Part shown: positions 46,197-55,948 of the stretch, one piece after another
Position numbering within the stretch: the stretch's first letter is position 1
Layout of the letters: the number at the start of each line of letters is the position of its first letter
NCBI RefSeq assembly: GCF_025972045.1
Contig: NZ_JAPDHX010000001.1
Location: 959,379-1,023,378 of the forward strand
Direction of reading: 5' to 3'
Length of the DNA stretch: 64,000 nucleotides
DNA from: Micropruina sonneratiae
Lineage (GTDB): Bacteria; Actinomycetota; Actinomycetes; Propionibacteriales; Propionibacteriaceae
The notes under the pieces: model-generated
Databases searched by the model: none
Seen by the model: only the letters and a program-made list of their open reading frames with translations
Told to the model about the DNA's origin: nothing
Position numbers and translations under genes: made by a program

Positions 46197-47018
46197 TCAG
46201 GCGGTGAGGCCCAGCCGGGCGAATCCCTCGACCAGGCCGGCCTGCTCGGGCGGCGGGATCACCAGGTCGGCCACGGCCAGGACGGGCTCCGGGGCGCCCG
46301 CGATCACCACCGCGGTGTCGGCGTACTCGAGCATCTCGAGGTCGTTGTAACCGTCTCCGATCGCGACGATGTCGGCTCGGTCGATGCCGAGGCGCTGCGT
46401 CATCACCTCCACGCCGACGGATTTGTTCAGGTCGGCCATGAACAGCTCGCCCGCACGGTCGCCCAGGGCGGCCAGCGAGCTCGGCACCAGGCCGAGTTCC
46501 GGTGCCAGTTCCGCCGCGATCTCGGGCATCGGCGCGTCGGCGTCGAAGGCGGTGATCTTGGCGAACGAGCATGCCCCGGGGTCGTCGACCTCTTCGATGG
46601 CGGCCAGGATGTCGTGACCGGCCTTGCCGGTGAGCGGCTCGCCGTCCACCTCGACGTGCAACAGGTCCCTGATCCTCTGCAGCGACCCACGCCGGGCGTA
46701 CACGGCCTGGGGCCCCTCGAGCAGGTAGACGACGTGATGGGCGTCGAGCACCTCGATCGCGCGCCTGGCCAACTCGGCGGGGAAGCGGCGATCGCTCAGC
46801 ACCTCGCCGTCGAGTTCGACGTAGCCGCCGGCCGCCCCGACGAGGCCGTCGAACAGGGCCAGTTCATCGGGGGTGACCAGCGCCTTGGGGCGTCCGGTGC
46901 ACAGCACGATGCGGTGTCCGCGGCGTCGCGCGGCGCGCACCGCATCGATGTGCTGATCGGGGATCACCCCCCGATCGGCGAAGGTTCCGTCGAAATCGAT
47001 GAACACGATTCGGCCCAC
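46197..47018 (-). CDS. Cof-type HAD superfamily phosphatase
   Basis: A 273-residue hydrolase: motif I FIDFDGTF with the nucleophile Asp, LCTGRP as motif II, NKSVGVEVMTQRLGI as motif III (Lys) and AIGDGYNDLEMLEYADTAVVI as motif IV. A type IIB cap lies in between. Cof-type enzymes dephosphorylate sugar phosphates or cofactors; the substrate is unknown. GTG at 47018 has AGGAG 10-11 nt upstream. An AT-rich patch with GTTTTT...AAAAAC arms lies just before it. Confidence 0.9.
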   Translation of the reverse strand: MGRIVFIDFDGTFADRGVIPDQHIDAVRAARRRGHRIVLCTGRPKALVTPDELALFDGLVGAAGGYVELDGEVLSDRRFPAELARRAIEVLDAHHVVYLLEGPQAVYARRGSLQRIRDLLHVEVDGEPLTGKAGHDILAAIEEVDDPGACSFAKITAFDADAPMPEIAAELAPELGLVPSSLAALGDRAGELFMADLNKSVGVEVMTQRLGIDRADIVAIGDGYNDLEMLEYADTAVVIAGAPEPVLAVADLVIPPPEQAGLVEGFARLGLTA

Positions 47019-47165
47019 TGCTGAAGCAACTCCTGAGTTTTTGACTGATCGACTAAAAACCACTCTACGCCGGACGTCCCGCCCGCTCGAATCGGCTCCC
47101 GACGCCGGGCGCCGAGCCCGCACCACCGGCGTCGGGCGGTGTGAGGATTGGGAATAGAGGGCCGG

Positions 47166-48134
47166 ATGGATCCGGTGACGATGGTGCTGATCATCCTGGC
47201 ACTGGCCGTGGTGGCGTTCGTGTCCAATCGGGTGCCGCTCGAATGGTGTCGGCCCTGATCGCGGTTCTGACGGCGCTGATCAGCTTCAATGGTGCCGTCG
47301 CGGCGCTGGTGCCGGTGGTGGTCGTCGTGGCGCTGCGGGCCGGGTTCGCGCCCAGCCGGTTGCTGATGCCGCTCGCCTTCGCAGGCAGCGCCGGATCGCT
47401 GCTCGCGCTGACGGTCGCCGGTCAACATCGTGGTGAGCGATGCGGCGGCCGAGCCGGCGCGCGCCCCTTCGCCTTCTTCGAGTTCGCCCTGGCCGGACTG
47501 CCCGCCCTGGCCGGCACCGTGGCCATCATCCTGCTGCTGGGCGATCGGTTGCTCCCCGAGCGCACCCCGTCGGCGATCCCGTCCGACCTGAGCGTTCGCG
47601 TGCAGCTTCTGCGCAGCCAGTACCAGCTCCCGGACGCCAGCGAACTGGTCCCAGGGCGGCCGGGGTTTCAGCGAGGTCGTGCTGGCACCGGGTTCGCAAC
47701 TGATCGGACAGCACCTGTTCGCCGGCATGAGCACCCCGTCCGGTGACCTGGTCGTGCTCGGGGTGCAGCGGGCCGGCCGGCCGCTGAGCGCATCGGACGC
47801 CGTGCTGCAGGCCGGCGACGCGCTGCTGCTCAGCGGCAGCCGGCAGCATCTGGTGCGCGACACCGCCGACCCCGAACTGCTTGTCGTCAACGACCCGGCG
47901 GTGCTGCGCCGCTCGGTGCCTTTGGGCACCGGCGCCAAGCGCGCACTGGTGGTGCTGGCCGGCCTCGTCGTGGTGCTGGCCACCGGCCTGATGCCGCTGT
48001 CCACTGCCTTCATCGGTACCGGGGCGGCCGACCTGATCGCCGGGTACCTGCTGAACGTGGTCGGTGGCTCGTCGCCCCAGCTGGCACTGCTGGCGATGTG
48101 CGTGGTCACCGGTCGTCTGGCCGTTCTGACCTGA
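47166..48134 (+). pseudogene. Decayed SLC13/DASS-type transporter with TrkA-C domain
   Basis: Pieces of one transporter lie in different frames: the start MDPVTMVLIILALAVVAFVSNR, then a large deletion; SALIAVLTALISFNGAVAALVPVVV; VNIVVSDAAAE...RPFAFFEFALAGL after an indel near 47415; a further frame change near 47460; then a TrkA-C-like segment EVVLAPGSQLIGQHLF after another indel near 47665, LVVVLATGLMPLSTAFIGTGAADL and an early stop. The membrane core and C-terminus are incomplete. It ends at a long repeat hairpin (48138-48184). Confidence 0.85.
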
Positions 48135-48137
48135 AAT

Positions 48138-48184
48138 GGAACCGTCCCCATTCAGGCCACCCGGCCTGAAATGGGGACGGTTCC
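48138..48184. terminator. Long hairpin from paired GGGGACGGTTCC repeats, likely bidirectional terminator
   Basis: GGAACCGTCCCC (48138-48149) and CAGGCC pair with GGCCTG and GGGGACGGTTCC (48173-48184), giving about 21 bp with one bulge and a 4-nt loop. Read on the minus strand it lies 57 nt after the nrdF stop; read on the plus strand it is followed by CTTTT. It separates nrdF from the transporter pseudogene. Confidence 0.7.
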
Positions 48185-48241
48185 CTTTTGGGCCACTCCG
48201 GGCGGTCAGCTCACCCGCCGGGGTGGGTCCGCCCCGAGGTG

Positions 48242-49315
<1,074 letters not shown>

Positions 49316-51472
49316 CTACAAAGCGCAGCTGACGCAGCCCTCGACCTCGGTGCCCTCGAGCGCGAGCTGCCGAAGCCTGATGTAGTACAGCGTCTTGATG
49401 CCCTTCTTCCAGGCGTAGATCTGGGCCCGGTTGAGGTCGCGGGTGGTGACGTTGTCGGGGAAGAACAGGGTCAGCGACAGGCCCTGGTCGACGTGCTTGG
49501 TCGCCTCGGCGTAGGTGTCGATGATCGCCTCGGGGCCGATCTCGTAGGCGTCGGTGTAGTACTCCAGGTTGTCGTTGGTCATGTACGGCGCCGGGTAGTA
49601 GACGCGGCCGATCTTGCCTTCCTTGCGGATCTCGACCTTCGACACGATCGGGTGGATCGACGACGTCGAATGGTTGATGTAGCTGATCGAGCCGGTCGGC
49701 GGTATGGCCTGCAGGTTCTGGTTGTACATCCCGTACTCGGCGACCTCCGCGGCCAGCGCGCGCCAGTCGTCCGGGGTGGGCAGGGCGATCCCGGACGCCT
49801 CGAACAGCTGGGCGACCCGTTCGGTGCGCGGCGTCCAGTCGCCCTCGAGGTACTTGGTGAAGTACTCGCCGCTGGCGTACTTCGACCGCTCGAAGCCGTC
49901 GAAGGTGACGCCGCGCTCGCGGGCGATCCGGCAGGACGCCGCGATCGCGTGGAAGGTGACCGTGTAGAAGTACATGTTGGTGAAGTCCAGGCCCTCGGCG
50001 GAGCCGTAGTGGATCGACTCGCGGGCCAGGTAGCCGTGCAGGTTCATCGCGCCCAGGCCGATCGCGTGGCTCATCGCGTTGCCCCGCTCGATGGACGGCG
50101 CGCAGGCGATGTTGGACTGGTCCGAGACCGCGGTCAGCGCCCGCACCGCGACGTCGATGGTGCGCCCGAAGTCGGGTGAGTCCATCGCCTTGGCGATGTT
50201 GAGCGAGCCCAGGTTGCACGAGATGTCCTTGCCGATCTCGGCGTAGGAGAGATCCTCGTTGTACACCGACGGCGTGGAGACCTGCAGGATCTCCGAGCAC
50301 AGGTTCGACATGGTGATCCGGCCGTCGATCGGGTTGGCGGCGTTAACCGTGTCCTCGAACACGATGTAGGGGTAGCCGGACTCGAACTGGATCTCGGCCA
50401 GCGTCTGAAAGAACTTGCGGGCGTTGATCTTGCTCTTGGTGATCCGCTTGTCGTTGACGAGCTCGTGGTACTTCTCGGTGATCGAGATGTCGGTGAACGG
50501 GACGCCGTAGACGCGCTGGATGTCGTAGGGCGAGAACAGGTACATGTCCTCGTTGTCGCGAGCGAGCTGGAAGGTGATGTCGGGGATCACCACGCCCAGC
50601 GACAGCGTCTTGATCCGGATCTTCTCGTCGGCGTTCTCACGCTTGGTGTCGAGGAAGCGCAGGATGTCGGGGTGGTGCGCGTTGAGGTACACCGCACCGG
50701 CGCCCTGCCGGGCCCCCAACTGGTTGGCGTAGGAGAAGGAGTCCTCCAGCAGTTTCATCACCGGGATGACGCCCGAGGACTGGTTCTGGATCTTCTTGAT
50801 CGGCGCGCCGGCCTCGCGGATGTTGGTCAGCGACAGGGCGACGCCGCCGCCGCGCTTGGACAACTGCAGCGAGGAGTTGATCGCCCGGGCGATGGACTCC
50901 ATGTTGTCCTCGACCCGCAACAGGAAGCAGGACACCAGCTCGCCGCGGGACGCCTTGCCCGCGTTCAGGAAGGTCGGGGTCGCGGGCTGGAAGCGGCCCG
51001 CCATCACCTCGTCGGTCAGCTTCTCGGCCAGGCCCCGGTCGCCGGCGGCCAGGGTGAGGGCCACCATGCAGACGCGGTCCTCGAAGCGTTCCAGGTAGCG
51101 CGAACCGTCGAACGTCTTCTGCGTGTACGACGTGTAGTACTTGAACGCCCCCATGAACGTGGGGAAGCGGAACTTCACCGCGTAGGCGCGCTTGAACAGC
51201 GACTTGATGAAGTCGAAGTCGTAGTGCGCGAGCACCTCCGGCTCGTAGTAGCCCTGCTCGACGAGGTAGTCGAGCTTCTCCTTCAGCGAATGGAAGAAGA
51301 CGGTGTTCTGGTTGACGTGCTGCAGGAAGTACTGGTGCGCGGCCTGCCGGTCGGCCTCGAACTGGATGCGCCCGTCGGCGTCGTACAGGTTCAGCAGCGC
51401 GTTCAGCGCGTGGTAGTCGACCTCGGCCGGAACGGCCTCTAGGCCGGTGTCGGTGAGAACTGTCGTTGCCAT
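49316..51472 (-). CDS. nrdE: Class Ib ribonucleotide reductase, large (alpha) subunit
   Basis: A 718-residue catalytic subunit that reduces ribonucleoside diphosphates. Conserved parts: [39 protein letters not shown], the active-site [42 protein letters not shown], and the C-terminal redox pair EGCVSCAL, which is recharged by NrdH. There is no N-terminal ATP cone, as expected for NrdE. ATG at 51472 overlaps the nrdI end by 34 bp. Confidence 0.97.
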   Translation of the reverse strand: MATTVLTDTGLEAVPAEVDYHALNALLNLYDADGRIQFEADRQAAHQYFLQHVNQNTVFFHSLKEKLDYLVEQGYYEPEVLAHYDFDFIKSLFKRAYAVKFRFPTFMGAFKYYTSYTQKTFDGSRYLERFEDRVCMVALTLAAGDRGLAEKLTDEVMAGRFQPATPTFLNAGKASRGELVSCFLLRVEDNMESIARAINSSLQLSKRGGGVALSLTNIREAGAPIKKIQNQSSGVIPVMKLLEDSFSYANQLGARQGAGAVYLNAHHPDILRFLDTKRENADEKIRIKTLSLGVVIPDITFQLARDNEDMYLFSPYDIQRVYGVPFTDISITEKYHELVNDKRITKSKINARKFFQTLAEIQFESGYPYIVFEDTVNAANPIDGRITMSNLCSEILQVSTPSVYNEDLSYAEIGKDISCNLGSLNIAKAMDSPDFGRTIDVAVRALTAVSDQSNIACAPSIERGNAMSHAIGLGAMNLHGYLARESIHYGSAEGLDFTNMYFYTVTFHAIAASCRIARERGVTFDGFERSKYASGEYFTKYLEGDWTPRTERVAQLFEASGIALPTPDDWRALAAEVAEYGMYNQNLQAIPPTGSISYINHSTSSIHPIVSKVEIRKEGKIGRVYYPAPYMTNDNLEYYTDAYEIGPEAIIDTYAEATKHVDQGLSLTLFFPDNVTTRDLNRAQIYAWKKGIKTLYYIRLRQLALEGTEVEGCVSCAL

Positions 51473-51858
51473 AGTGATCGGAGCCCTTCGCGGACGGCCT
51501 CGACGTCGTCGGGGGTGCCCATGAGTTCGAATGAGTACAGGTGGGGGACGCCGCACTTGCGGGCGATGATGTCGCCGGCGATGCAGTAGGCGGTGCCGAA
51601 GTTGGTGTTGCCGGCCGCGATCACGCCCAGCAGGTGCGCGCGGTTGCCGGGGTCGTTGAGGAACCGGATGACCTGCTTGGGCACCGCCCCCGCCCCGTTG
51701 CCGCCGCCGTAGGTGGGGACGACCAGCACGTAGGGCCGGTCCACCCGCAGGTGGGGGTCGGACGCCCGCAGGCCGATCCGCTGCGCATCGACGCCGAGCT
51801 TGGCCACGAACCGGTGGGTGTTCTCGGAGGTCGAGCTGAAGTACACCAGGTGCACCAT
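51439..51858 (-). CDS. nrdI: NrdI flavodoxin-like protein
   Basis: A 139-residue FMN protein that supplies oxidant for Mn2-NrdF cofactor assembly. [17 protein letters not shown] is the FMN phosphate loop; [17 protein letters not shown] and [19 protein letters not shown] match NrdI. It overlaps nrdE and lies 55 bp after nrdH. Confidence 0.96.
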   Translation of the reverse strand: MVHLVYFSSTSENTHRFVAKLGVDAQRIGLRASDPHLRVDRPYVLVVPTYGGGNGAGAVPKQVIRFLNDPGNRAHLLGVIAAGNTNFGTAYCIAGDIIARKCGVPHLYSFELMGTPDDVEAVREGLRSLWQRQFSPTPA

Positions 51859-51913
51859 CGCGATCCTCCTTCCGTTCGCAGGTGGAGCGTGCGGACGCCG
51901 AGCCGCCGCGTCC

Positions 51914-52153
51914 TCAGGCCGCGGCGACCCTCGCGGCGGTGGCCTTGATCAGGTCGGGACGGAAGCCGGCCCAGTGCTCCTCGTCGGCGAACACCACGGG
52001 CGCCTGCTGGTAGCCCAGTCCCATCACCTGCGCGAGCGCCTGCTCGTCGAGCGAGAGGTCGACGACGTCGTAGTCGAGGCCGGCCCGGTCGAGTGCCCGG
52101 TAGGTGGCGGTGCACTGCACGCAGGAGGGCTTGCTGTAGACGGTGATCGTCAT
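51914..52153 (-). CDS. nrdH: NrdH-redoxin
   Basis: A 79-residue glutaredoxin-like electron donor to NrdEF, reduced by thioredoxin reductase. Active site Cys11-Val-Gln-Cys14, and the GYQQAPVVF and WAGFRPDLI segments typical of NrdH. ATG at 52153 has GGAAAGGA upstream. It is the first gene of the operon. Confidence 0.96.
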   Translation of the reverse strand: MTITVYSKPSCVQCTATYRALDRAGLDYDVVDLSLDEQALAQVMGLGYQQAPVVFADEEHWAGFRPDLIKATAARVAAA

Positions 52154-52216
52154 GGCGGTGGTCCTTTCCCGAGCCCGGTAGTTACAACGGTGTAGTTACG
52201 TCGCTGTCAGAACTGG

Positions 52217-52264
52217 ACACTACACATATGGGTTGGGCTGCGCAAGGACCACTACATGTTGTGT
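52217..52264 (-). promoter_or_regulatory. nrdH promoter overlapped by tandem NrdR boxes
   Basis: On the minus strand ACACAACATGTAGTG (52264-52250) is a near-perfect NrdR box, and CCCATATGTGTAGTGT (52232-52217) a second, about 32 bp away (three helical turns), as in known NrdR sites. TTGCGC (52245-52240), a 17-bp spacer and TAGTGT (52222-52217) form a good promoter within the boxes. ATP/dATP-sensing NrdR should repress here. The nrdR gene is not in the window. Confidence 0.8.
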
Positions 52265-52355
52265 TCGCAGGTTCCTCACGGCGAGGTTAGGGCATGCCGC
52301 AGGCCGCCCGGGCGGTGCCTGGGCGGGTTGAGCCGGTGACGCGTCCGACGCCTTG

Positions 52356-52403
52356 TCAGAGCGTGGTCGGTGGCGGTCGGCGCCGGGAATGATGAGGGGT
52401 CAC
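52356..52403 (-). CDS. Putative 15-residue leader peptide between cobalamin riboswitch and nrdH
   Basis: GTG at 52403 opens a 15-codon ORF, MTPHHSRRRPPPTTL, ending TGA at 52358-52356. AAGGAGAG (52415-52408) lies 4 nt before the start, one of the best Shine-Dalgarno sequences nearby. It lies about 125 nt after the riboswitch B12 box and about 90 nt before the NrdR boxes. Riboswitch control of this start followed by Rho-type termination is one model; it is inference. Conservation has not been checked. Confidence 0.4.
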   Translation of the reverse strand: MTPHHSRRRPPPTTL

Positions 52404-52529
52404 GCAACTCTCCTTCGCGAGTTGTCGCCGACCGTCGAGGCGTTTCGCCGCTGGTGCCGATGCACCGGAAGCCGAACCGTCCCGAGCGGTCACTGTGCCT
52501 GCCGTCCCACGCTTCGCGGGGCGGACGCT

Positions 52530-52720
52530 GGCAGGTCTTCGGACTCCCGGGCCCGGACCGATTGCTCGCTCCACCTACTGTCCGTCGCTTCCCAGGCCGT
52601 GTGGCCCAGTGCTTCTGACGGAGGTCGTTCCCGATCACCGCTGCGGGGCAGTCCCGGATTCGCACCGGGTTCCCTCTTGCCTCCCCGCCGCCCTGTCGGA
52701 CGCCGGGGAACCAGTCGCGG
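52530..52720 (-). ncRNA. Cobalamin (B12) riboswitch
   Basis: The minus strand shows the full class core: GACTGGTTCCCCGG at the 5' side, GAGGGAACCCGGTGCGAATC and CGGGACTGCCCCGCAGCGGT, then AGAAGCACTGGGCC, and the B12 box GAGTCCGAAGACCTGCC ending at 52530. All conserved blocks are in order. Just after it, GGCAGG at about 52503-52498 could pair with the B12-box CCTGCC as an expression platform. The next gene on the strand is nrdH, 377 nt on. B12 would be expected to switch off B12-independent reductase genes. Confidence 0.92.
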
Positions 52721-52925
52721 CACCGACTCTAGGCCACCGTGCGGACAGTCCCGGCGTGTCGCGTCCGGGCTGCGGCGTGTCGCCTCTCCCGGGGCGCACG
52801 AGCTCCCGAAGCAGGCGCGGGAGGACGACATCGCGCCCCTAGGCGAGTGCCGCAGACTCAATCGGCATGACGGCCCAGTCGTCCCGGCGGACGCCGGACA
52901 TCCTGTGCGGCAGGGCCGTGGGGCC
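52721..52925. other. Intergenic region upstream of the riboswitch
   Basis: Lies between the riboswitch 5' end and the 3' end of the amidohydrolase gene (same strand). It should hold the riboswitch promoter, but I see no convincing -10/-35 pair. GTGTCGCGTCCGGGCTGCGGCGTGTCGC holds a short direct repeat CGTGTCGC (52755, 52774). Confidence 0.35.
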
Positions 52926-54245
52926 TCAGATCGTGTCGAGCAGGGCGTCCACCTCGGCGAAGCGTTCCACGCTCGGCCGCTCCAGCAGGGTGCCGCGGGC
53001 GATCACCAGTTCGGGGTCGACCAGCGCGCGGAACCCCTCCAGCGGGTTGCGCCGGGTGACCACCAGGTCGGCCGCGAGCCCCGGCGCGACAGCCCCGGTG
53101 ACGTGCTCCACGCCCAGGATGCGGGCGTTGGCGACCGTGGCGGCGTGCAGCGCCCGCGCCGGGGAGAGCCCGCCGAACCGGGTCGCGAAGTCCAACTCGC
53201 GCCAGGTGTTGTAGTGCGGGACGAAGGTGAGCGCCGAGTCGGTGCCCATGCCGACCTCGATGTCGTTGGCGAGCGCCTGCGAGACGCCCTGCAGCATCTC
53301 CTCGACCACCGCTTCGGCGTTGGCGCGCACCACCTCGGTCACGCCGGTGTCCGACCGGTCCAGCCGGATCAACGGCAGCGCGGCCTGGAAGGTCGGCACC
53401 AGGGCCGACCAGCCACGCAACGAGCGGGGGTTGTCGCCGAACAGGTCGATGATCTCCGGCGTCATGGCCGCGCCGTGCTCGATGGTGTCCACGCCGGCGC
53501 GCAATGCGGCGACGACCCCTTCGGCGCTCTGGGCGTGCGCCGCGACGAGCACGCCGGCGGCGTGCGCCTCTGCGCAGACGGCGGTCATCGCCGCCTCACT
53601 CATCTCCGGCGTCCCGGCGCCTCCGATGCGGGTGGCGTCGGTCACCCCTGCGGTGGCGGCGATCTTGATCGCCTTCGCGCCGCGATCGAGGTTGGCGCGG
53701 GCGTTGGCCCGGGCCTGGTCGGGGGTGTCCCCGACGAGGGCGATCAACGGCGCCCCGTGGCCGCCCTTGACGGCGAGCAGGGGTCCGGACGGGATGAGCC
53801 GCGGGCCCACCCGGTCGCCGCGTTCGATGGCGGACGCCTCGGCCACCACCTCGTAGCGACCGTCACCGAGGCTGCGGATCGTCGTCACGCCGCTGTTGAG
53901 CTGGGTGCGGACGTTGTGTCGCGTCCGCCTGGCCAGCAGCCTGCGTCCGGCCGGGCCGTGCATGAAGGCGACGATCGCCGGCTCCAGCACCTTGTTCATC
54001 ATCAGCTTCGGCAGCGGGCGGCCGTTGGCGAACAGGTGCGCGTGGGCGTTGATCAGTCCGGGCAGCACGTAGTGGCCCGGCAGATCGATGACCCGGTGCC
54101 CGTCGCCGGGGGTGAGCTCGGCACTCGGCCCCATCCGGCTGATCGTGCCGTTCCCGGCCACCACCACGGTCTGGTCGGGCAGCACGGTGCCGTCACGGTC
54201 GCCGGTCAGCACCTCGACGTGGGCGAGGGCGAAAGGAAAGGGCAT
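52926..54245 (-). CDS. Amidohydrolase family protein (imidazolonepropionase/prolidase-like)
   Basis: A 439-residue TIM-barrel metal hydrolase. INAHAHL holds His68 and His70; KIAATAGVTD includes the bridging-Lys region; VAAHAQ and IEHGAAM carry further metal histidines; GMGTDSAL has the catalytic Asp. The architecture resembles Xaa-Pro dipeptidase-like amidohydrolases. The substrate is unknown. ATG at 54245 follows AGGAG by 6 nt; ATG at 54263 is an alternative. Confidence 0.88.
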   Translation of the reverse strand: MPFPFALAHVEVLTGDRDGTVLPDQTVVVAGNGTISRMGPSAELTPGDGHRVIDLPGHYVLPGLINAHAHLFANGRPLPKLMMNKVLEPAIVAFMHGPAGRRLLARRTRHNVRTQLNSGVTTIRSLGDGRYEVVAEASAIERGDRVGPRLIPSGPLLAVKGGHGAPLIALVGDTPDQARANARANLDRGAKAIKIAATAGVTDATRIGGAGTPEMSEAAMTAVCAEAHAAGVLVAAHAQSAEGVVAALRAGVDTIEHGAAMTPEIIDLFGDNPRSLRGWSALVPTFQAALPLIRLDRSDTGVTEVVRANAEAVVEEMLQGVSQALANDIEVGMGTDSALTFVPHYNTWRELDFATRFGGLSPARALHAATVANARILGVEHVTGAVAPGLAADLVVTRRNPLEGFRALVDPELVIARGTLLERPSVERFAEVDALLDTI

Positions 54246-54291
54246 CGGGCGCTCCTGCTGCATCGGGTTGTCGGTGGACGGATGGCTCGCC

Positions 54292-55707
54292 TCACCCGCC
54301 CAGGCTGGCCTGGGCTCGTCCTTCCCGGACGGCGGCGAGCAGCGCGGCGTGGTCATGCTGGTTCTGTCGGGCGTAGGCCAGGGCGAAGTCGGTGACTGCC
54401 TCGTCGAACGCGGCCGACTTTCCCAGATAGGACGCGATGGCCACCCGATCACCGGCGCGGGCGTGGGCGCGGGCCAGGGTCCAGCCGCACAGCCGTGCGT
54501 ACTGGGCCATGGCGGTCGGCCCCAACGTCGAGGTCTCCAGGCTCACCTTCCAGTCGCGGAGCTGCCGCACGTAGTAGTCGGCGGGCTGGTCGATGAGGGC
54601 GCCCGGACCGCGCACCCAGCCCAGGAAGATGTCGCTGGACGCCTGCATCAACCGCTGCCCGGCCACCACCCGCTGCCCCTGGTGGGAGTATTCGGACGCG
54701 CCGACGAACGGAGCCAGCACGGACGCGTTGGCCTGCTTGGCCTGCAGCAGCACCGCGTCGTCCTCGTCCTCGCCCTCACCCAGCAGCACCCAGGCCCGGG
54801 TGCCGACACTGCCGACGCCGACCACCCGGTGGGCGATGTCGGTGATCGTGTAGTGGTCGAGCAGCCGGCGCCGGTCGGACTGCAGGGTGGCCGCGTACTC
54901 GGCCACCAGGGTGTCCATCTGACCCTGCACCTCATCGCGGTCGAGCGTCGTCAACTCGGCCAACGGCACCATCAAAGGAGGGTCGGAGTGCAGCCGGCGG
55001 CGTCCGTCGACGACGTCGGTCAGCTTGGCGATCGCCTGCAGTGAGGTGCGGCTGCGCGCCCTGTCGATGAGCGCCTGCCGGGCCTTGATCGACTTGCGGT
55101 GGCGATGTCGATCCTTGTCGCTCAGCGTGGCGAGGTGATCGGCCCAGGTGTCCTCGACGTTGAGATGGGCGTACCACACCTCGAGCAACGGCATCCTTGC
55201 GAACTCCCGGATCGCCTCGCGGTAGTGACGCATCGCGCTCAGCGCCACCCGCCGGCAGTCGGCGGCGTCGAACTCGTTGTCCTCGCCGGCGATCACTATG
55301 GAGGCGGCCAGCCGTTTCACGTCCCACTCGAACGGCCCCGGAATGGTCTCGTCGAAGTCATTGATGTCGAACACCAGCCGCCGCTCGGGTGAGGCGTAGG
55401 CGCCGAAGTTCGACAGGTGCGCGTCGCCGCACAGCTGGGTGCGCAGGCCGGGGGAGAGGGCGCCGGCCAGGTCGGCGGCCATGATCAGGGCGGCACCGCG
55501 GTAGAAGGTGAACGGGGTGGCCAGCATGCGGGCGTGCCGCACCGGGACCAGTTCGGGCACCCGGTCCTTGGCCTGCCCGAGCAACAGGCCGACCGGATCG
55601 CGCTTCGCGGCGATCGGCAATTCTGCGTGCGCCTCGAGGGGTACCGAGTGCCTGGCCGCCTTGCCGGCGGCGTGGCGTTCGGCGGCGCGTTCGCTGGGTG
55701 TGGTCAT
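54292..55707 (-). CDS. DUF2252 family protein
   Basis: A 471-residue protein of a family distantly related to protein-kinase-like phosphotransferases. FTFYRGAALIMAADL, CGDAHLSNFGAYASPERRLVFDINDFDE (brace-like D-H-x3-N and D motifs), KRLAASIVIAG and VVGVGSVGTRAWVLL are typical. Function unknown. ATG at 55707 was chosen; the frame is open upstream into non-conserved sequence. It lies 46 bp upstream of the amidohydrolase on the same strand. Confidence 0.87.
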   Translation of the reverse strand: MTTPSERAAERHAAGKAARHSVPLEAHAELPIAAKRDPVGLLLGQAKDRVPELVPVRHARMLATPFTFYRGAALIMAADLAGALSPGLRTQLCGDAHLSNFGAYASPERRLVFDINDFDETIPGPFEWDVKRLAASIVIAGEDNEFDAADCRRVALSAMRHYREAIREFARMPLLEVWYAHLNVEDTWADHLATLSDKDRHRHRKSIKARQALIDRARSRTSLQAIAKLTDVVDGRRRLHSDPPLMVPLAELTTLDRDEVQGQMDTLVAEYAATLQSDRRRLLDHYTITDIAHRVVGVGSVGTRAWVLLGEGEDEDDAVLLQAKQANASVLAPFVGASEYSHQGQRVVAGQRLMQASSDIFLGWVRGPGALIDQPADYYVRQLRDWKVSLETSTLGPTAMAQYARLCGWTLARAHARAGDRVAIASYLGKSAAFDEAVTDFALAYARQNQHDHAALLAAVREGRAQASLGG

Positions 55708-55948
55708 TGCGGTCACGCCCGGTGGTAGCGGCCGGCGCGCAGCCGGAAACCGTCGGAGAGCGATGCCGGGGAAGGCGCGGGTTCGAGCCGGCGCGTCCAG
55801 CCGAGGAGTGCCGCCCAGGCCTGGACGCGGTACGCACGGGACGCATTCGGCCTCGCCATGGGTCCTCCCGGATGTGTGTGGCGCCTTTGGGCCACTGTTG
55901 ACCGCACCGCCCGCGGCGTCAAGGCTCGACCCGCGGGGGCCGGACGCC

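Noticed and set aside
52530..52720. Riboswitch serving the amidohydrolase gene at 52.9-54.2 kb
   Set aside because: Both are on the minus strand, and the riboswitch lies downstream of that gene's stop, so it cannot act on it as a 5' leader.
52353..54395. 680-codon plus-strand frame across the riboswitch and amidohydrolase
   Set aside because: It runs antisense to a complete amidohydrolase gene and a riboswitch; its composition is that of a shadow frame.
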